Assembly (NCBI GenBank): GCA_902766655.1
Contig: CACXEL010000092.1
Span: 1-7,232 of the forward strand
Length of the DNA: 7,232 nucleotides
Source: an uncultured Lachnospiraceae bacterium
GTDB taxonomy: Bacteria; Bacillota; Clostridia; Lachnospirales; Lachnospiraceae
Reading direction: 5' to 3'
In this document: piece by piece, positions 5,397 through 7,232 of the stretch
How positions within the stretch are numbered: the stretch's first letter is position 1
How the letters are laid out: each line of letters begins with the position of its first letter
Position numbers and translations under genes: made by a program
The notes under the pieces: model-generated
Told to the model about the DNA's origin: nothing
The model's input: only the letters and a program-made list of their open reading frames with translations
Database searches by the model: none

Positions 5397-7232
5397 ATGT
5401 CTTCGACCGATACGCCCCCTTTATCCGGGATTACATCTACAGATCGGGCTGGCAGAGCCTCCGGGGCGTGCAGAATGCCGCGGGGGATGCCATTTTCAAT
5501 ACGGATGATAACGTTCTCCTGACGGCCTCCACGGCTTCCGGTAAGACCGAAGCTGCCTTCTTCCCGATTCTGACTCTCCTGGACGAGGAGCCCTCCAGGA
5601 CCGTGGGCGTCCTATACATCGCGCCGCTCAAGGCCCTGATCAACGACCAGTTCGGCCGTCTGAACGAGCTCTGCGAGGAGGAAGGCATCCTCGTCACCCG
5701 ATGGCACGGCGACGCTGCCCAGACCAGGAAACGAAAACTGCTCAGGAAGCCCTCCGGCATCCTCCAGATCACGCCCGAATCCCTGGAATCCCTCCTCATC
5801 AACAAGCACATGGAAATCCCCTCCCTCTTCGGGGACCTCCGTTTTATCGTGATCGACGAGATCCACTCTCTCCTGCGTGCCGACCGCGGTCTCCAGACCT
5901 TCTGCCTGATTGAACGGCTCTGCCGTCTGGCGGACTGTCATCCGCGCCGGATCGGCCTGTCCGCGACCATCGGAAATCCCGAGGAGGCCGGCCGCTTCCT
6001 TGCCGCCGGCAGCGGACGCAGCACGGTGATTCCTGCCTTTGAAGGAGGCAAAGAGGTCTGGCGGCTCTCCATGGAGCACTTTTACAACACGCCGCCCCAG
6101 GCCGACGAGGAGCGACGGCTGCCGAGTGAGATTTCCGCTACTGGTACAGCTGATTCCTTTGGAGCGGAGGAGGCAATCTACGCAAGTTCTGCCCCATCCG
6201 GCCCAGCTCCTGCTTCTAACAGAACAGAGTCTGCTGATGGCTCAGCTTTTGCCGGTCCCGTGATTCCGCAGGAAGAGCTTGACAATTATCCTGCCACCGA
6301 AATGCCAGGTGGAGAAAATGCCACAGATACCGCACCAAAAGGGGCAGACCCGGGGATTGGTTACATTTTCGAGCACACCCGCGGCAAAAAGTGTCTGGTC
6401 TTCACCAACTCCCGCGAAGAGTGTGAGTCGGTCTGCCAGGCCCTGCGGCATTATTGCGAAATCAACCGGGAGCCCGACCGCTTCCTGATCCACCACGGCA
6501 ACCTCTCCGCCTCCTATCGGGAGAGCGCTGAGGAGGAGATGAAGGACGACGACTCTCGTATGTCCGTCTGCGCCACCGCCACGCTGGAGCTGGGCATCGA
6601 CATCGGAAGGCTGGAACGGGCCTTCCATCTCGACGCGCCCTTCACGGTCTCCGGCTTTCTCCAGCGGCTGGGCCGCACCGGCCGCCGCGGGGCCCCCTCG
6701 GAAATGTGGTTCGTCATGCGCGAAGACCACCCCGAGGCCCGGGCCATGCTTCCGGACGCCATCCCCTGGTACCTGATCCAGGGCATCGCCCTCGTCCAGC
6801 TTTACATCGAAGAGCGGTTCGTGGAGCCTCCGAGGACAGACCGCCTGCCCTACAGCCTGCTCTATCATCAGACTATGAGCACCCTTGCCTCTCACGGCGA
6901 GATGACCCCCGCAGAGCTTGCCTCCCGCGTCCTCACGCTGAACTGTTTTCATAGGGTCACACAAGAGGACTACCGCATCCTGCTGCGACACCTTATCGGC
7001 AGCGACCATATAATCCGCACCGAGAACGGCGGGCTTATCCTCGGGCTCACGGGGGAGAGGATCGTGAGCAATTACAAGTTCTATGCGGTGTTCCAAGAGA
7101 ATGTGGAATACACCGTCCGCTCGGGCTCCGAGCAGCTGGGCACCATAGTCAAGCCGCCTCCCGTGGGGGACAAGATCGCTATCGCGGGGCGAGTATGGGT
7201 GGTGGAGGAAGTGGACCACAAGCGGCGGGAGG
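5393..7232 (+). CDS. brxHI: Lhr/BrxHI-like superfamily 2 DEAD/DEAH helicase, 3' end cut off by window
   Basis: The reading frame is open from the ATG at 5393 to the window edge (613 codons, no stop) and encodes an Lhr-like helicase. RecA domain 1 has Q27 as a Q-motif candidate, Walker A TASGKT (47-52), motif Ia APLKALINDQ (77-86), TPESL (127-131), motif II DEIH (155-158) and SAT (190-192). RecA domain 2 has LVFTNSR, an ATLELGIDIG motif V and QRLGRTGRRG as motif VI. The part after this is typical of Lhr-type proteins, including a winged-helix-like region and a stretch ending GRVWVVEEVDH near the cut. All core motifs are intact, so an ATP-driven nucleic acid translocase is expected. Between the RecA domains lies a low-complexity insert (about residues 242-320) with unusual codon use. 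Translation is coupled: the ATG overlaps the ATPase stop as ATGA, with GGAG at 5381-5384. The closest known role is BrxHI of type 2 BREX, paired with BrxD. The substrate and the C-terminus are not visible here. Confidence 0.9.
   Translation, partial: MNVFDRYAPFIRDYIYRSGWQSLRGVQNAAGDAIFNTDDNVLLTASTASGKTEAAFFPILTLLDEEPSRTVGVLYIAPLKALINDQFGRLNELCEEEGILVTRWHGDAAQTRKRKLLRKPSGILQITPESLESLLINKHMEIPSLFGDLRFIVIDEIHSLLRADRGLQTFCLIERLCRLADCHPRRIGLSATIGNPEEAGRFLAAGSGRSTVIPAFEGGKEVWRLSMEHFYNTPPQADEERRLPSEISATGTADSFGAEEAIYASSAPSGPAPASNRTESADGSAFAGPVIPQEELDNYPATEMPGGENATDTAPKGADPGIGYIFEHTRGKKCLVFTNSREECESVCQALRHYCEINREPDRFLIHHGNLSASYRESAEEEMKDDDSRMSVCATATLELGIDIGRLERAFHLDAPFTVSGFLQRLGRTGRRGAPSEMWFVMREDHPEARAMLPDAIPWYLIQGIALVQLYIEERFVEPPRTDRLPYSLLYHQTMSTLASHGEMTPAELASRVLTLNCFHRVTQEDYRILLRHLIGSDHIIRTENGGLILGLTGERIVSNYKFYAVFQENVEYTVRSGSEQLGTIVKPPPVGDKIAIAGRVWVVEEVDHKRRE

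Noticed and set aside
6242..7219. Minus-strand open frame (325 codons) opposite the helicase
   Set aside because: The helicase motifs on the + strand are complete and in frame throughout this span. The antisense translation shows no domain.

Overview
The window carries two transcription units on the + strand of what looks like a fairly GC-rich Bacillota (Clostridia-type) genome. The evidence for this is strong GGAGG-type ribosome binding sites, sigma-A-like promoters with 16-17 nt spacers, and gene families common in gut and rumen Clostridia. No rRNA, tRNA, mobile element or CRISPR is visible, so the taxonomic guess is an inference.

Layout: (1) Positions 1 to about 405 hold no convincing gene. 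The region is less GC-rich than the rest and contains a degenerate direct repeat (201-237 and 263-296). (2) A promoter at 410-438 drives a single gene (522-1889) for an NhaC-family Na+/H+ antiporter-like membrane protein. It is followed by a long two-level hairpin, probably a terminator (1902-1964). (3) An extended -10 promoter (2001-2028) begins a tight three-gene operon that continues past the window end. Its genes are a large protein with TerB_N and TerB_C domains and an MmcQ/YjbR-like N-terminus (2079-4061), a BrxD-type P-loop ATPase of the BrxC/BrxD (formerly DUF2791) family (4065-5396), and an Lhr/BrxHI-like superfamily 2 helicase (5393 onward, cut at 7232). The spacings are 3 nt and then a 4-nt ATGA overlap, which implies coupled translation of the three proteins.

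The operon is the interesting part. BrxD and the BrxHI helicase are known as a pair in type 2 BREX phage defence. TerB_N/TerB_C proteins have been linked to ATPases and helicases in comparative work on Ter-related stress and defence modules. Here the trio has its own promoter, and no BREX methylase, PglZ or BrxC/PglY is visible in the window. I read it as a candidate stand-alone, ATP-driven nucleic-acid surveillance or defence module. The TerB protein would be a sensor or scaffold with a possible DNA-binding YjbR-like domain, and the ATPase and helicase would be the motors. This function is inferred, not shown. Genes beyond position 7232 could change the picture.
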